A DNA stretch of 64,000 bases from DAOUKH01 sp964291475 (lineage in GTDB: Bacteria; Chloroflexota; Dehalococcoidia; SHYB01): contig OZ220078.1 in assembly GCA_964291475.2 (NCBI GenBank), positions 1 through 64,000 on the forward strand, in the 5' to 3' direction. Below the pieces are notes generated by a model that saw only the letters and a list, made by a program, of their open reading frames with translations, ran no database searches and was not told the origin of the DNA. Position 1 is the stretch's first letter; the number at the start of each line of letters is the position of its first letter. A program made the position numbers and the translations under genes. Shown here piece by piece: positions 7,879-16,443 of the stretch.

Positions 7879-8691
7879 ATGTTTCGAAAAATCGGCGACC
7901 TAAACGTCCACTACGAAGTGGCAGGCGAGGGCTATCCGATGGTCCTGCTCCACGGGGGTGGGTCGCGGGCCGAGTGCTTCGAGGAGATGATGCCCATCCT
8001 GTGCCGCGAGTTCAGGGTCTATGCCTACGACCTCAGGGGCGCGGGCGAAACGCAACGTCCACCCGAACCGAGGATCTCGTACGAGGTCTGGCGGGCGGAC
8101 CTCGGCGCATTCCTCGACAGCTTCGATATCGATGAGGCCGTCCTGGTGGGGTGGTCGCTCGGCGCCGGCGTCGTCATGGACTTTGCCGTCCACTACCCCC
8201 AGCGGGTGTCCAAGCTCGTGCTCATCGGGGCCGTGAGTCCTCGCCTTGAGCGCGCGATTGATCCGTCGGGCTTCGAGAAGCGCCGGAAGCTCATCGAAAG
8301 CGGCGCCACCGCCGAGCAGATCGTCGCCGAGACGTTCGAATTCACCAAGGGCGCCTTCAGTCCCAACAGCATTGAGCACAAGCCCCACGCGGTCGAGGCC
8401 ATCCGGCGCGAGCACCTTCGAAATGAGCCGAAGGAGTATCTCGAGACGGTGCGCATGATCAACACGCCGCTGACGGTTGGGGACCGGCTGGGGGAAATTC
8501 GCTGCCCGAGCCTGGTCATCGTCGGGGAGCACGATGCTCGCACGCCCTTCCCGAACGGGGCGGACCTCAACAAGGCGATACCGAACTCCTTCCTCAAGGT
8601 GCTTAAGAACTGCGGCCATTTCTACGGGTACGAACAGCCGCACATGACGAGCGAGGTGATGCTTTCATTCCTGAAAGCGCAATGGCCATAG
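7879..8691 (+). CDS. Alpha/beta hydrolase, meta-cleavage product hydrolase-like
   Basis: Alpha/beta-hydrolase fold enzyme of the MhpC/epoxide-hydrolase-like group, about 270 aa. ATG 7879 is preferred because GGAGA (7865-7869) lies 9 nt upstream; ATG 7870 is only 0-1 nt from it. Numbered from 7879, the oxyanion motif HGGGSR is at 25-30, the nucleophile elbow GWSLG puts Ser93 in place, and Asp219 (GEHDARTPF) and His247 (NCGHFYG) complete the triad. Beside a VOC dioxygenase-like gene the natural guess is C-C or ester hydrolysis of a ring-opened product. It is co-directional with its neighbours, with a 34-bp gap before and 70 bp after. Confidence 0.9.
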   Translation: MFRKIGDLNVHYEVAGEGYPMVLLHGGGSRAECFEEMMPILCREFRVYAYDLRGAGETQRPPEPRISYEVWRADLGAFLDSFDIDEAVLVGWSLGAGVVMDFAVHYPQRVSKLVLIGAVSPRLERAIDPSGFEKRRKLIESGATAEQIVAETFEFTKGAFSPNSIEHKPHAVEAIRREHLRNEPKEYLETVRMINTPLTVGDRLGEIRCPSLVIVGEHDARTPFPNGADLNKAIPNSFLKVLKNCGHFYGYEQPHMTSEVMLSFLKAQWP

Positions 8692-8761
8692 GCAAGGCGG
8701 CGCCGCGGACTGAATTGCCCGACGTCCCCAAGCCGACAACAAGCAGCAAGGGAGAACCGAC

Positions 8762-9873
8762 ATGGTAGCGACAGCGCAACGATTCATCTCCGCCGACTCT
8801 CACGTTTTCGAGCCCCCCAACCTGTGGTGGGACCACCTGGCGGACAAGTGGGGAGAGAAGCTCCCACGGGTCATCCATGAGTTCCAGGGGAGAAGGGGGA
8901 GTTTTTCTACAACGGAATCGATGATGCGGTCATTGAGCTGGTCAGCCGGCAGCGGGTGCGAGACGCCAAGCTCGACCGGAAGTGGCAGGAAGCGGGCACG
9001 GTCCCGGAGCTGCGCAAGGTCTACCAGCAGGAGGAAGGCGTCGACGCGGAGATACTCAATCCGACGGAGGGCCTCACATTCCTCCAGACCGAGAACCGCG
9101 ACATGCTCCGCGACTGCTGCACGGTCTACAACGATTGGCTCGCCGAGTACTGCTCCTACGATCCCAAGAGCTTGATCGGCACGGCGATCATTCCCATCGA
9201 GGACGTCGACTGGGCGGCCCAAGAGCTTGAGCGCACGTCGGCGAAGGGCCTCAAGGGGGCGTTCATCAACCTGGAGCCGCCGGAGGGCTTTCCGCCCTAT
9301 TCGAACGCCTACTATGACCGGTTCTGGTCGGCGGCGCGGGAAATCGAGGCGCCGATCACGCTGCACATCGGCACCGGCAGGATCCGCACGGGTCTCTCGT
9401 TGATTACCCCGGAGGAAAGGCGAGATATGCCGGTGGGCATCATCATGTCGCGGGCTGAAGTGATGTGGGTGCTGGCCCGCGACTTCATCTACGGCGGCAT
9501 CCTCGACCGCTTCCCCGGCCTGACGCTTCTCTGCAGCGAGTTCGAGATTTCGTGGATACCCTGGTTCATGAACGAGATGGACCGGAACATGCAGCGCACC
9601 TGGACCATCACCTATGGGTACCCGTCGCCGAAGATGTTGCCCAGCGAGTACATGAAGACGCGGGTGTTTCACGGGTTTATCGACGACCCCTTCATCTCGG
9701 AGCTCGGGCCCATCGTCGGCATCGACCGCATCTTGTGGGGGTCGGACTTCCCGCACCCTGAAGGCATCGGGCTCAAGGCCCGTCAGACGTTGGATGGTAT
9801 TCTCGGCGGGTTGAGCGCGGACGACCGGGAGAAGCTGACCTCGACGAACGCCGCCGCCCTCTGGGGGTTGTAG
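8762..9873 (+). CDS. Amidohydrolase-2 family protein (frameshifted near 8888)
   Basis: Metal-dependent TIM-barrel hydrolase or decarboxylase of the ACMSD/amidohydrolase_2 type. The start is ATG 8762 after AGGGAGA. The N-terminal signature SADSHVFEPPNLWWDHLADK is followed by a frame break in CCAGGGGAGAAGGGGGAG. Restoring one G gives EKGEFFYNGIDDAVIELVSRQRVRDAKL and joins the rest of the gene, which starts in the new frame by about base 8891. Later landmarks are LHIGTGRIR, the FSEFEISWIPWFMNEMD-like stretch and WGSDFPHPEG, whose Asp is the usual catalytic acid. The restored length is about 370 aa, matching the intact paralog at 14260-15369 (369 aa), to which it is strongly similar throughout. 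The reaction is unknown; hydrolysis or decarboxylation of a ring-cleavage product fits the cluster. Confidence 0.88.
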
Positions 9874-9938
9874 TCCGCGGGGAGGACTTTCCGCGCTACC
9901 ATGCAGGCGTTTGAGCAGGAGCAGATGGAGGGACTTCG

Positions 9939-11240
9939 ATGGTAGAGGCGAAGCCGCGAGTGGCCCGGCCCGGGCGCACGGGTGAATTCACCGAGAATGT
10001 CGGCGCTACGGCCACGGAGGCCTACGGGTCGTCGCAGATCGGCCCCTGGGACTACTGCCCCAAGCTTGGCTTCAGGGAGTATTGGTACCCGGCGATCTGG
10101 AAGAAGAAGGTGGGCCGGCGGCCGGTCAACGTCACGATGCTGGGCGAGGAGCTGGTCTTCTTCAAGGGCAAGGAAGGAAGGATCGAGGCCCTCAGTGACT
10201 GGTGCCCTCACCGCGGCGCCCGCCTCTCCCGGGGCTTCTGCGAGTTCCCTGGGACGATCACCTGCCCCTACCACGGCTATACGTTCGACGCGAGCGGGCA
10301 GTGCGTGGCCGGGCTTGTCGAGGCCGACGTCTCGCCGCTAGCGGCGAAGATGAAGGCGCGAAAATATCCGACAGAGGAATGGCAGGGGATCATCTTCGTC
10401 TGGATGGGGATTACGGACCCCGTGCCGTTGGAGGAAGACCTTCCCTGGGAATTCAACGACTCAAACCTGTCCGGCCGGCGCTACACCAGGACAAAGATCT
10501 GGGAGGCCAACTGGACGGAGCCGGTAAACCAGGGGATCGACAATCATGGCCTCTATCTGCACCGGGGTCTGAGCTTCTGGCGGTTCTTTCACCGCAGGCT
10601 CCTCTTCTTCCGCAAACGGCCGATTCAGACCGGCCCCTTCAAGATCGTGGACGAGGGGGAAAAGCACGTCAGCGTGCGATTCGGCGCCATCAAGTACGGC
10701 CAGTCGGAATACCCCGGCTTGGGGAAATGGCCGCGGCATGTATGGTGGAGAATCCTACCGGCCCCCAAGGGCTCGGGCGGCGGGACCCGAGAGGGGCCCC
10801 TGAACGAGAAGAACTGGGCAAGCCACGATCACAACGTCGAGCTTCCCAGCATCGTGCGCATCCCCGTCGGCACGCACGTGCACATCCGATGGGGGGTCCC
10901 GGTGGACCACATCCACACACGAATGTGGACCTTCAACGTCTTCAGGAAAGAACCGAATTTCTTGACGCGTTGGTACCATCACCTCTACTACTACTTCTGG
11001 CGAAGGCTGGCCACCGTCATCTCCGTCAACGAGCTTGAGGACCTCGTTGTCTTCAAGGAAGACCGCTTGAACTATGAGACTCCTCAGAAGCTCGGCATGG
11101 TGGACGTGGGGATCATCTACTTCCGCCGCCACTTGGCGAGACGGTCGCGCGACTTCAAACGGCTTGACGGAGCCTTCGGATGCCTGAAGGCGCCTCCCGA
11201 CGAGGCGAAAGTCGCGGAGTGGATCGGCAAGCGGAACTAG
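9939..11240 (+). CDS. Rieske non-heme iron oxygenase, alpha subunit (copy 2)
   Basis: Paralog of the 5410-6711 protein with the same length (433 aa). ATG 9939 follows GGAGGGA. The Rieske site is C89-P-H91, 17 residues, C109-P-Y-H112. The catalytic iron motif is again offset: Asp201, His203, His208 in NQGIDNHGLYLH. Residues about 25-165 differ from copy 1 by only a few changes and the DNA is visibly alike, whereas the region around 170-340, which forms the substrate pocket, has changed more. This is what is expected after duplication with divergence in substrate range, or gene conversion limited to the Rieske half. It lies directly upstream of the two ABC permease genes. Electron donor and substrate are unknown. 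Confidence 0.93.
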   Translation: MVEAKPRVARPGRTGEFTENVGATATEAYGSSQIGPWDYCPKLGFREYWYPAIWKKKVGRRPVNVTMLGEELVFFKGKEGRIEALSDWCPHRGARLSRGFCEFPGTITCPYHGYTFDASGQCVAGLVEADVSPLAAKMKARKYPTEEWQGIIFVWMGITDPVPLEEDLPWEFNDSNLSGRRYTRTKIWEANWTEPVNQGIDNHGLYLHRGLSFWRFFHRRLLFFRKRPIQTGPFKIVDEGEKHVSVRFGAIKYGQSEYPGLGKWPRHVWWRILPAPKGSGGGTREGPLNEKNWASHDHNVELPSIVRIPVGTHVHIRWGVPVDHIHTRMWTFNVFRKEPNFLTRWYHHLYYYFWRRLATVISVNELEDLVVFKEDRLNYETPQKLGMVDVGIIYFRRHLARRSRDFKRLDGAFGCLKAPPDEAKVAEWIGKRN

Positions 11241-11314
11241 CAATACCGACCCGGCCGGTGATCCTTGATGAGGATCCTGAATGGGCGGAAGCTGGACGTT
11301 AACTCGGAGGCGGA

Positions 11315-12256
11315 GTGCGCGGCTACCTTGGACGACGACTACTCGCCAGCATCCCCGTGGTGCTGTTCGTCGCCATCGTCACCTTCAGCCTTCTCTATCT
11401 GACGCCGGGCGACCCCGCGGAGGTCTTGGCCGGCGACGATGCCACTCCGGAAGATGTCGCGCAGATCCGCGAGAATCTCGGGCTGGACCGGCCCTATCCG
11501 GTACGGCTGGGCATCTTTCTTGGGAACACCCTCCAGGGCGATCTGGGGATAAGCGTCTTCTCGGGCAAGGAAGTATCGGCGCTCATCGCGGACCGCTTCG
11601 AGCCGACGCTGTCGATTGCCGTCTTCGCCACGATCATCGCCATCTTGTCGGGGCTTCCGCTGGGAGTGATCGCCGCCTGGAAGGCCAATACGTGGATCGA
11701 TCGGTCCATCATGGTCTGGGCCGTGATCGGGCTCGCGCTCCCGCCGTTCTTCATGGGATTCCTGATCGTGTGGGCCGTCGGCCTGCAAGTGCGCCTCTTC
11801 CCCGTGAACGGCTACGTCCCGTTGACCGAGAACTTCGGCGACTATCTGTACTACCTCGTCCTTCCTTCCGTGGCCGCCAGCAATACGTTCATGGCGCTGA
11901 TCATCCGCATGACGAGATCGAGCGTGCTCGAGGTCTTGAAGCAAGACTACATTCGCACCGCTCGGGCGAAGGGCCTGAGCGAGAGCTTGGTGCTCTTTCG
12001 GCATGGTGTCGGGAACGCGGCGTTGCCCATCCTCACGGTCATCGGCTTTGGCGTTGCCTTCCTGATTACCGGGCTGGTCGTCGTGGAGAGCGTGTTCGCC
12101 GTTCCCGGCATGGGCCGGCTACTCGTGGATTCGATCGCCCGCAGAGACTATCCGGTTATCCAAGGGGTCGTACTCGTCATCTCCGCCGCTTACGTACTCG
12201 TCAATCTCGTTGTTGACATCCTCTACACGTACTTTGACCCAAGGATCAGATATTAG
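11315..12256 (+). CDS. ABC transporter permease, DppB/OppB type
   Basis: Inner-membrane channel subunit of an oligopeptide/nickel-type importer, 313 aa. The start GTG 11315 is four bases after GGAGG (11306-11310). The N-terminus MRGYLGRRLLASIPVVLFV is typical of DppB, with TPGDPAE shortly after the first membrane span, about six spans in total, and the cytoplasmic EAA loop DYIRTARAKGLSE that contacts the ATPase. The stop overlaps the GTG of the next permease by one base (TAGTG). It probably works with the binding lipoprotein at 3641-5305. No DppD/DppF ATPases are found here, so the ATPase would have to be shared from elsewhere in the genome. Confidence 0.95.
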   Translation: MRGYLGRRLLASIPVVLFVAIVTFSLLYLTPGDPAEVLAGDDATPEDVAQIRENLGLDRPYPVRLGIFLGNTLQGDLGISVFSGKEVSALIADRFEPTLSIAVFATIIAILSGLPLGVIAAWKANTWIDRSIMVWAVIGLALPPFFMGFLIVWAVGLQVRLFPVNGYVPLTENFGDYLYYLVLPSVAASNTFMALIIRMTRSSVLEVLKQDYIRTARAKGLSESLVLFRHGVGNAALPILTVIGFGVAFLITGLVVVESVFAVPGMGRLLVDSIARRDYPVIQGVVLVISAAYVLVNLVVDILYTYFDPRIRY

Positions 12257-13149
12257 TGGTCGCTGAAGAGACAGCGGTTTCAACCCCCAGGACGGCCTGG
12301 GACCGACCGCAGCGGCTGCTGCGGTGGTTGATGCGGCACGCCCGCGGTAACCCCACCATGGCGGCAGGCATTGGGTTCGTGGTGGCCATTACCTTCATAA
12401 CGACCGCGGCGCCGCTGTTCGCCCCCCAAGACCCCGATCGCCTCAATCCCGTCAACCGCCTGCAGCCGCCCTCGCGCGAATTCTGGTTTGGGACCGACCA
12501 AGTCGGGCGTGAGGTGTACCCACGGACGATCTACGGGGGCCGCGTCTCTCTCGTGGTCGGCTTCTCGGTCGCGGCGCTCTCGATGGCGATCGGCACCGTC
12601 TTTGGGCTCACCGCCGGCTATTTCCGGAAGGCGGACGCCATCATCATGCGCTTCATGGACGGGCTCATGGCCTTTCCCATGATTCTCTTGGCGATTGCGA
12701 TGGTGGCCATTCTGGGGGCAAGTATGGCGAATGTCATTGCCGCCCTTGTGGTGGTCTCCTTTCCCAGGGAGACCCGCGTCGTTCGGGCCAGCGTGCTCTC
12801 CCTTCGGGAGCAGCAATTCGTCGAGGCGGCACGGGCTATCGGCGCGCCCACCAGCCGCATCCTGGCATTCCACATTTTCCCAAGCACGATCCCGCCGTTG
12901 ATCATTCAGGGGACGTTTACCTGCGCGCTCGCCATCCTGACCGAGGCGACCCTTTCTTTCCTCGGCGCGGGCATCTCGCCCGACATACCGAGTTGGGGCA
13001 ACATGATGGCGGAGGGGAATTACTACGTGCAGGTCGCCATCTGGGTGATTGTCTTCCCCGGGACCGCCCTGGGCCTCACCGTCATGGGCGTGAGCCTCGC
13101 CGGCGACGGGCTGCGCGACCTACTCGACCCGAGAATCGCCCGCACCTAG
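12256..13149 (+). CDS. ABC transporter permease, DppC/OppC type
   Basis: Second membrane subunit of the same importer, 297 aa. GTG 12256 overlaps the stop of the DppB-type gene by one base, indicating translational coupling. The N-terminal cytoplasmic segment (residues about 1-30) precedes the first span, as is usual for DppC. FWFGTDQVGREVYPRTIYG is the family hallmark, and the EAA loop reads FVEAARAIGAPTSRI. The C-terminus ends GDGLRDLLDPRIART, also typical. About five to six membrane spans are evident. A dienelactone hydrolase gene follows after 54 bp. Confidence 0.95.
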   Translation: MVAEETAVSTPRTAWDRPQRLLRWLMRHARGNPTMAAGIGFVVAITFITTAAPLFAPQDPDRLNPVNRLQPPSREFWFGTDQVGREVYPRTIYGGRVSLVVGFSVAALSMAIGTVFGLTAGYFRKADAIIMRFMDGLMAFPMILLAIAMVAILGASMANVIAALVVVSFPRETRVVRASVLSLREQQFVEAARAIGAPTSRILAFHIFPSTIPPLIIQGTFTCALAILTEATLSFLGAGISPDIPSWGNMMAEGNYYVQVAIWVIVFPGTALGLTVMGVSLAGDGLRDLLDPRIART

Positions 13150-13203
13150 CGCCGTTGGGTGTGGTCCAGACCGCAACACGTTGAATCGGAGGAGGCGTAC
13201 AGG

Positions 13204-13959
13204 ATGGCCTACGAAGGAATGATCGCGGAGACGACGAGCATGGTGGGGTTCGAAGGGGACGTCATCTCGGCCTATTTGGCGCGGCCTTTGGGGGCCGGGC
13301 CCTTTCCCGGTGTGGTGCTCCTGCATCACGCCCCCGGCTGGGACGAGTGGTACTGGGAGACAACGCGCAAGTTTGCCCACCACGGGTACGTGGCGATCTG
13401 CCCGAACCTCTACCACCGCGCGGGCGAGGGGAGCTGGGACGACGTAGCGGCTCGCGTCCGCGCCGCCGGAGGCGTCGCCGACGACCAGGTGGTGGGCGAT
13501 ACCGACGGCGCGGTGAATTACCTGCGGTCGCTGCCGATCGTCAACGGCAAGATCGGGTTGATCGGCTCATGCTCCGGAGGCCGTCAGGCGTTCCTGGCGG
13601 CCTGCCGGCTGACGAATCTGGACGCAACGGTGGAACTGTGGGGCGGGCGCGTCGTGATGTCGGACGAGGAGCTGACCGACAAACAGCCGGTCGCGCCGAT
13701 CGACTACACGAAGGACCTTTCTTGCCCGCTGCTCGGGCTCTTCGGCCAAGAGGACCTGAACCCTCCGCCCGCGCAGGTGGCGCAGCACGAGGAGGAGCTG
13801 AAGAAGCACGGCAAAGATTACGAGTTCCACATGTACGACGGGGCGGGCCACGGCTTCTTCTACCACGACAGGCCCGCCTACCGTGTGGAGCAGGCGGTGG
13901 ACGGCTGGGGCAAGGTCTTCGACTTCTTCGAGCGGCATCTTGCCACGGGCGCCGGATGA
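13204..13959 (+). CDS. Dienelactone hydrolase family protein
   Basis: Alpha/beta-hydrolase of the dienelactone hydrolase group, 251 aa, cytosolic. ATG 13204 lies 8 nt after GGAGGAGG (13188-13195). The Cys-Asp-His triad of the family is visible: Cys123 in GSCSGG, Asp184 in FGQEDLNPP and His216 in GAGHGFFY. Dienelactone hydrolases open lactones formed in aromatic degradation, and related members hydrolyse other esters. Its place after the permeases and before a DUF6295-like gene and an amidohydrolase ties it to the same catabolic cluster. The actual substrate is not predictable. Confidence 0.92.
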   Translation: MAYEGMIAETTSMVGFEGDVISAYLARPLGAGPFPGVVLLHHAPGWDEWYWETTRKFAHHGYVAICPNLYHRAGEGSWDDVAARVRAAGGVADDQVVGDTDGAVNYLRSLPIVNGKIGLIGSCSGGRQAFLAACRLTNLDATVELWGGRVVMSDEELTDKQPVAPIDYTKDLSCPLLGLFGQEDLNPPPAQVAQHEEELKKHGKDYEFHMYDGAGHGFFYHDRPAYRVEQAVDGWGKVFDFFERHLATGAG

Positions 13960-13975
13960 CCACGGAGATAGCGCG

Positions 13976-14263
13976 ATGTGTACGTCAATCGTAGAGATCA
14001 TCAGCGTCGAGGGCAGCGGCAAGGGCGCGGCGGGTTGGTTTCCGGTGGCGCAAGCCGTGGTTGACTACGACCACCCAACCCACGCCTTGCTGGAGGAGAG
14101 TGTCAACATAGACGTCCTCAATCCGTCGCTTCCCGCGGGCATGCGGGTTGCGCTCGAGCTGACCCCCGACTCCGCCCGCGCTCTGGCGCATTCGATCCTG
14201 AGCGCCGTCAAGGCAGCCGACGCCTGGCGCGCCGAGCATGACGGCGCGGTGAGTGGGCCATGA
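13976..14263 (+). CDS. Small DUF6295-like protein
   Basis: A 95-aa protein with the N-terminus MCTSIVEIISVEGSGKGAAG followed by WFPVAQAVVDYDHPTHA, recognised as the pattern of the DUF6295 family, which has no assigned function. ATG 13976 has ACGGAGA upstream. The stop overlaps the start of the amidohydrolase gene (ATGA at 14260-14263), so the two are translationally coupled and probably act together. There is no signal peptide or membrane span. The conserved histidines in DYDHPTHA could bind metal; this is a guess. A role as accessory or sensor for the downstream amidohydrolase is inferred only from coupling. Confidence 0.85.
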   Translation: MCTSIVEIISVEGSGKGAAGWFPVAQAVVDYDHPTHALLEESVNIDVLNPSLPAGMRVALELTPDSARALAHSILSAVKAADAWRAEHDGAVSGP

Positions 14264-15369
14264 CCGCGGAACTCGGCACGCTGATTTCAGGCGATTCTCA
14301 CGTCTTCGAGCCCGAAACGCTGTGGTGGGACCACCTTGCTCACAAGTGGGGAGAGGCGCTGCCGCGCGTCCTTGACGAGTACGAGGGGAGGGAAGGCCCC
14401 TTCTTCCTGCGGGCCGAGAATGAAATCATCGACATGACGGCGCGGCAGAAGGTGCGGGACGCGAAGCTGGAACCCCGCCTGCAGCAAGCCGGGACCTATC
14501 CAGACCTGAGATTGGGCTACCAGGACGAAGAGGGTATCGGGGCCGAGGTGCTCAATCCCACCGAGGCGCTGGGGATGTTCCGGTACGAGAACCGGAGCAT
14601 GCTGCGCGACTGCTGCGAGGTCTACAACGACTGGCTGGCGGAATTCTGCTCCCATGAACCGAGCCGCTTGATCGGCACCGCGTTGATCCCCATCGAAGAT
14701 ATCGATTGGGCAGTCGGAGAGCTGCAGCGCACCGCGGGGATGGGGCTCAAGGGGGCCATGATCGGGCTACAGCCTCCCGAAGGGTACCCTCCGTATCAGC
14801 TGCCCGTGTATGACCGATTCTGGGCGGCGGCCCAAGAAATCGGCGCGCCGCTCACACTGCACATCGTTACCGGCCGGGTGCGGAGCCACATGTCCTTGAA
14901 CACCGCGCCCGAACGGGTGTTGATGCCGATGACCATCATTTCACAGCGCGCCGAGGTGATGAGCGTTCTGGCGCGGGATTTCATCTACGGCGGCGTACTC
15001 GACCGATTCCCTGGTCTCACCCTTTTGTGCAGCGAGTTCGAGGTCTCGTGGATCCCGTGGTTCATGAACGAAATGGACCGAAATATGCAGCGGACGTGGG
15101 TCACCACCTATGGATATCCGCCTCCGAAACTGAAGCCCAGCGAGTACATGCGGACCAGAGTGTGGCATGGGTTCATCGACGACCCCTACGTCCGCGAGCT
15201 TTCGCCACACATCGGCGCCGACCGGCTGGTGTGGGGCTCGGACTTCCCCCACCCAGAGGGAATAGGGGTCCAGGCCAAAGGGACACTGGCAGCGCTCATC
15301 GACGGTCTGCCGGCCGAGACGGTAGCCAAGGCCACCGCAAAGAACGCCGAGGCCTTGTGGGGCCTCTAA
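14260..15369 (+). CDS. Amidohydrolase-2 family protein (intact paralog)
   Basis: TIM-barrel amidohydrolase_2/ACMSD-like protein of 369 aa. The start ATG overlaps the preceding small gene. The N-terminal metal motif is in the GDSHVFEPETLWWDHLAHK stretch (11-29). Later landmarks are LHIVTGRVRSH (about 205-215) and WGSDFPHPEG (about 325-334), with the conserved Asp. It aligns end to end with the frameshifted protein at 8762-9873 and more distantly with the one at 62855-63994. Family members decarboxylate or hydrolyse ring-cleavage products such as aminocarboxymuconate semialdehyde or hydroxybenzoates. The two copies, like the two Rieske copies, suggest a duplicated pathway module. Confidence 0.92.
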   Translation: MTAELGTLISGDSHVFEPETLWWDHLAHKWGEALPRVLDEYEGREGPFFLRAENEIIDMTARQKVRDAKLEPRLQQAGTYPDLRLGYQDEEGIGAEVLNPTEALGMFRYENRSMLRDCCEVYNDWLAEFCSHEPSRLIGTALIPIEDIDWAVGELQRTAGMGLKGAMIGLQPPEGYPPYQLPVYDRFWAAAQEIGAPLTLHIVTGRVRSHMSLNTAPERVLMPMTIISQRAEVMSVLARDFIYGGVLDRFPGLTLLCSEFEVSWIPWFMNEMDRNMQRTWVTTYGYPPPKLKPSEYMRTRVWHGFIDDPYVRELSPHIGADRLVWGSDFPHPEGIGVQAKGTLAALIDGLPAETVAKATAKNAEALWGL

Positions 15370-15405
15370 CGACGCGGTTGAAGATTCCGATACGCGGGGC
15401 GCCGC

Positions 15406-16403
15406 ATGAATGCTTCAGCAGGGAAGATGCGCTTTAGTCTGGCTGGGATCGCGGGGCTGACCTGGAGCCAGCTCGCGGAGGCGGCCACCACGGCAGAAGC
15501 GTTGGGCTTCTATGGCTTCTATGCGTCGGACCACCTGCTCACCCCGGGTCCCGGCCCCACCACGATCACCCCAAGCTCCTCTGAGCACTTGGACGCGCTT
15601 ACCGCGGTCGCGGCGCTGGCCGGGCATACGCGAAGCTTGCGCCTTGGCACGATGGTCGTCGGAAACCTCTTCCGCCACCCGGTCATTCTCGCCAAAGTGA
15701 TCAGCACCATCGACCATGCCAGCGGCGGCCGAGTGGAGTTGGGGATAGGCGCCAACTGGCGCAGAGCGGAGTGCGACATCTACGGGTTCCCCTTCCCTCC
15801 GTTGCAGGAACGGCTGGGCCGGTTGGAGAACACCCTGCAGATCATCACGTCGCTGTGGGGCCGGGAGCGCACCACCGTCGAAGGCGGTTATCACGAACTC
15901 TCCGACGCGCCATTCCTCCCCAAGCCGCTCCAGCAGCCCTGGCCGCCGATCATCATGGCGGCGCGAACGACGAGACGTTGCGTTTGGCGGCGCTCTACGC
16001 CAACGAGTGGAACGGGCTCGGCCCCGTATCGCACGTCCGGGAGCGGGCGCAGAGACTGGACGCCCTTTGCCGCGAACAGGGAAAAGACCCCTTGAGCATT
16101 CGGCGCTCGGTCGTGGTCCCGCTGCATCTGACGGACGACGCGGCGGAGGTAGCGCGTCTGACAGAGGGGATTGCCGCCGTCACGCGCAAGAACGCACAGC
16201 GCTGTTCGGCGGAGCTGGCGGCCCAGCCCGATGAGATCGTGGCCGGCGAGGCAGCCCTCTTGGGCGGCGTTGAGCAGGTCGCCGCCGGTGTCGACCGCTT
16301 GCGGTCCGCCGGAATCAATCACGTCGTGTTCTTCACGCCCCGCCCATGGGATAGACCCATGTTGGAGCGCTTCGCGACGGATGTGATGCCGGCCTTCGTC
16401 TAG
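15406..16403 (+). CDS. LLM-class flavin-dependent oxidoreductase (frameshifted near 15957)
   Basis: Luciferase-like TIM-barrel oxidoreductase using FMN or F420. The start may be ATG 15406 or ATG 15427 (MRFSLAG, closer to the family N-terminus, with GGGAAG just upstream). The first part reads LTWSQLAEAATTAEALGFYG through RVELGIGANWRRAE to PWPPIIM, then the frame breaks. Adding one G to ATCATCATGGCGGCG restores GGANDETLRLAALYANEWNG and continues to the stop at 16401-16403. The restored length is about 332 aa. It is the last gene of the + strand catabolic cluster and meets another LLM gene convergently with 40 bp between. Confidence 0.87.
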
Positions 16404-16443
16404 GCACGGGCGGCCGAGTCGATGGCCCTCAGCCAAGGGTGCG

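Noticed and set aside
11241..11314. Terminator between the second Rieske gene and the permeases
   Set aside because: GATCCTTGATGAGGATC can form only a short stem without a T run, and the gap is small; read-through is likely.
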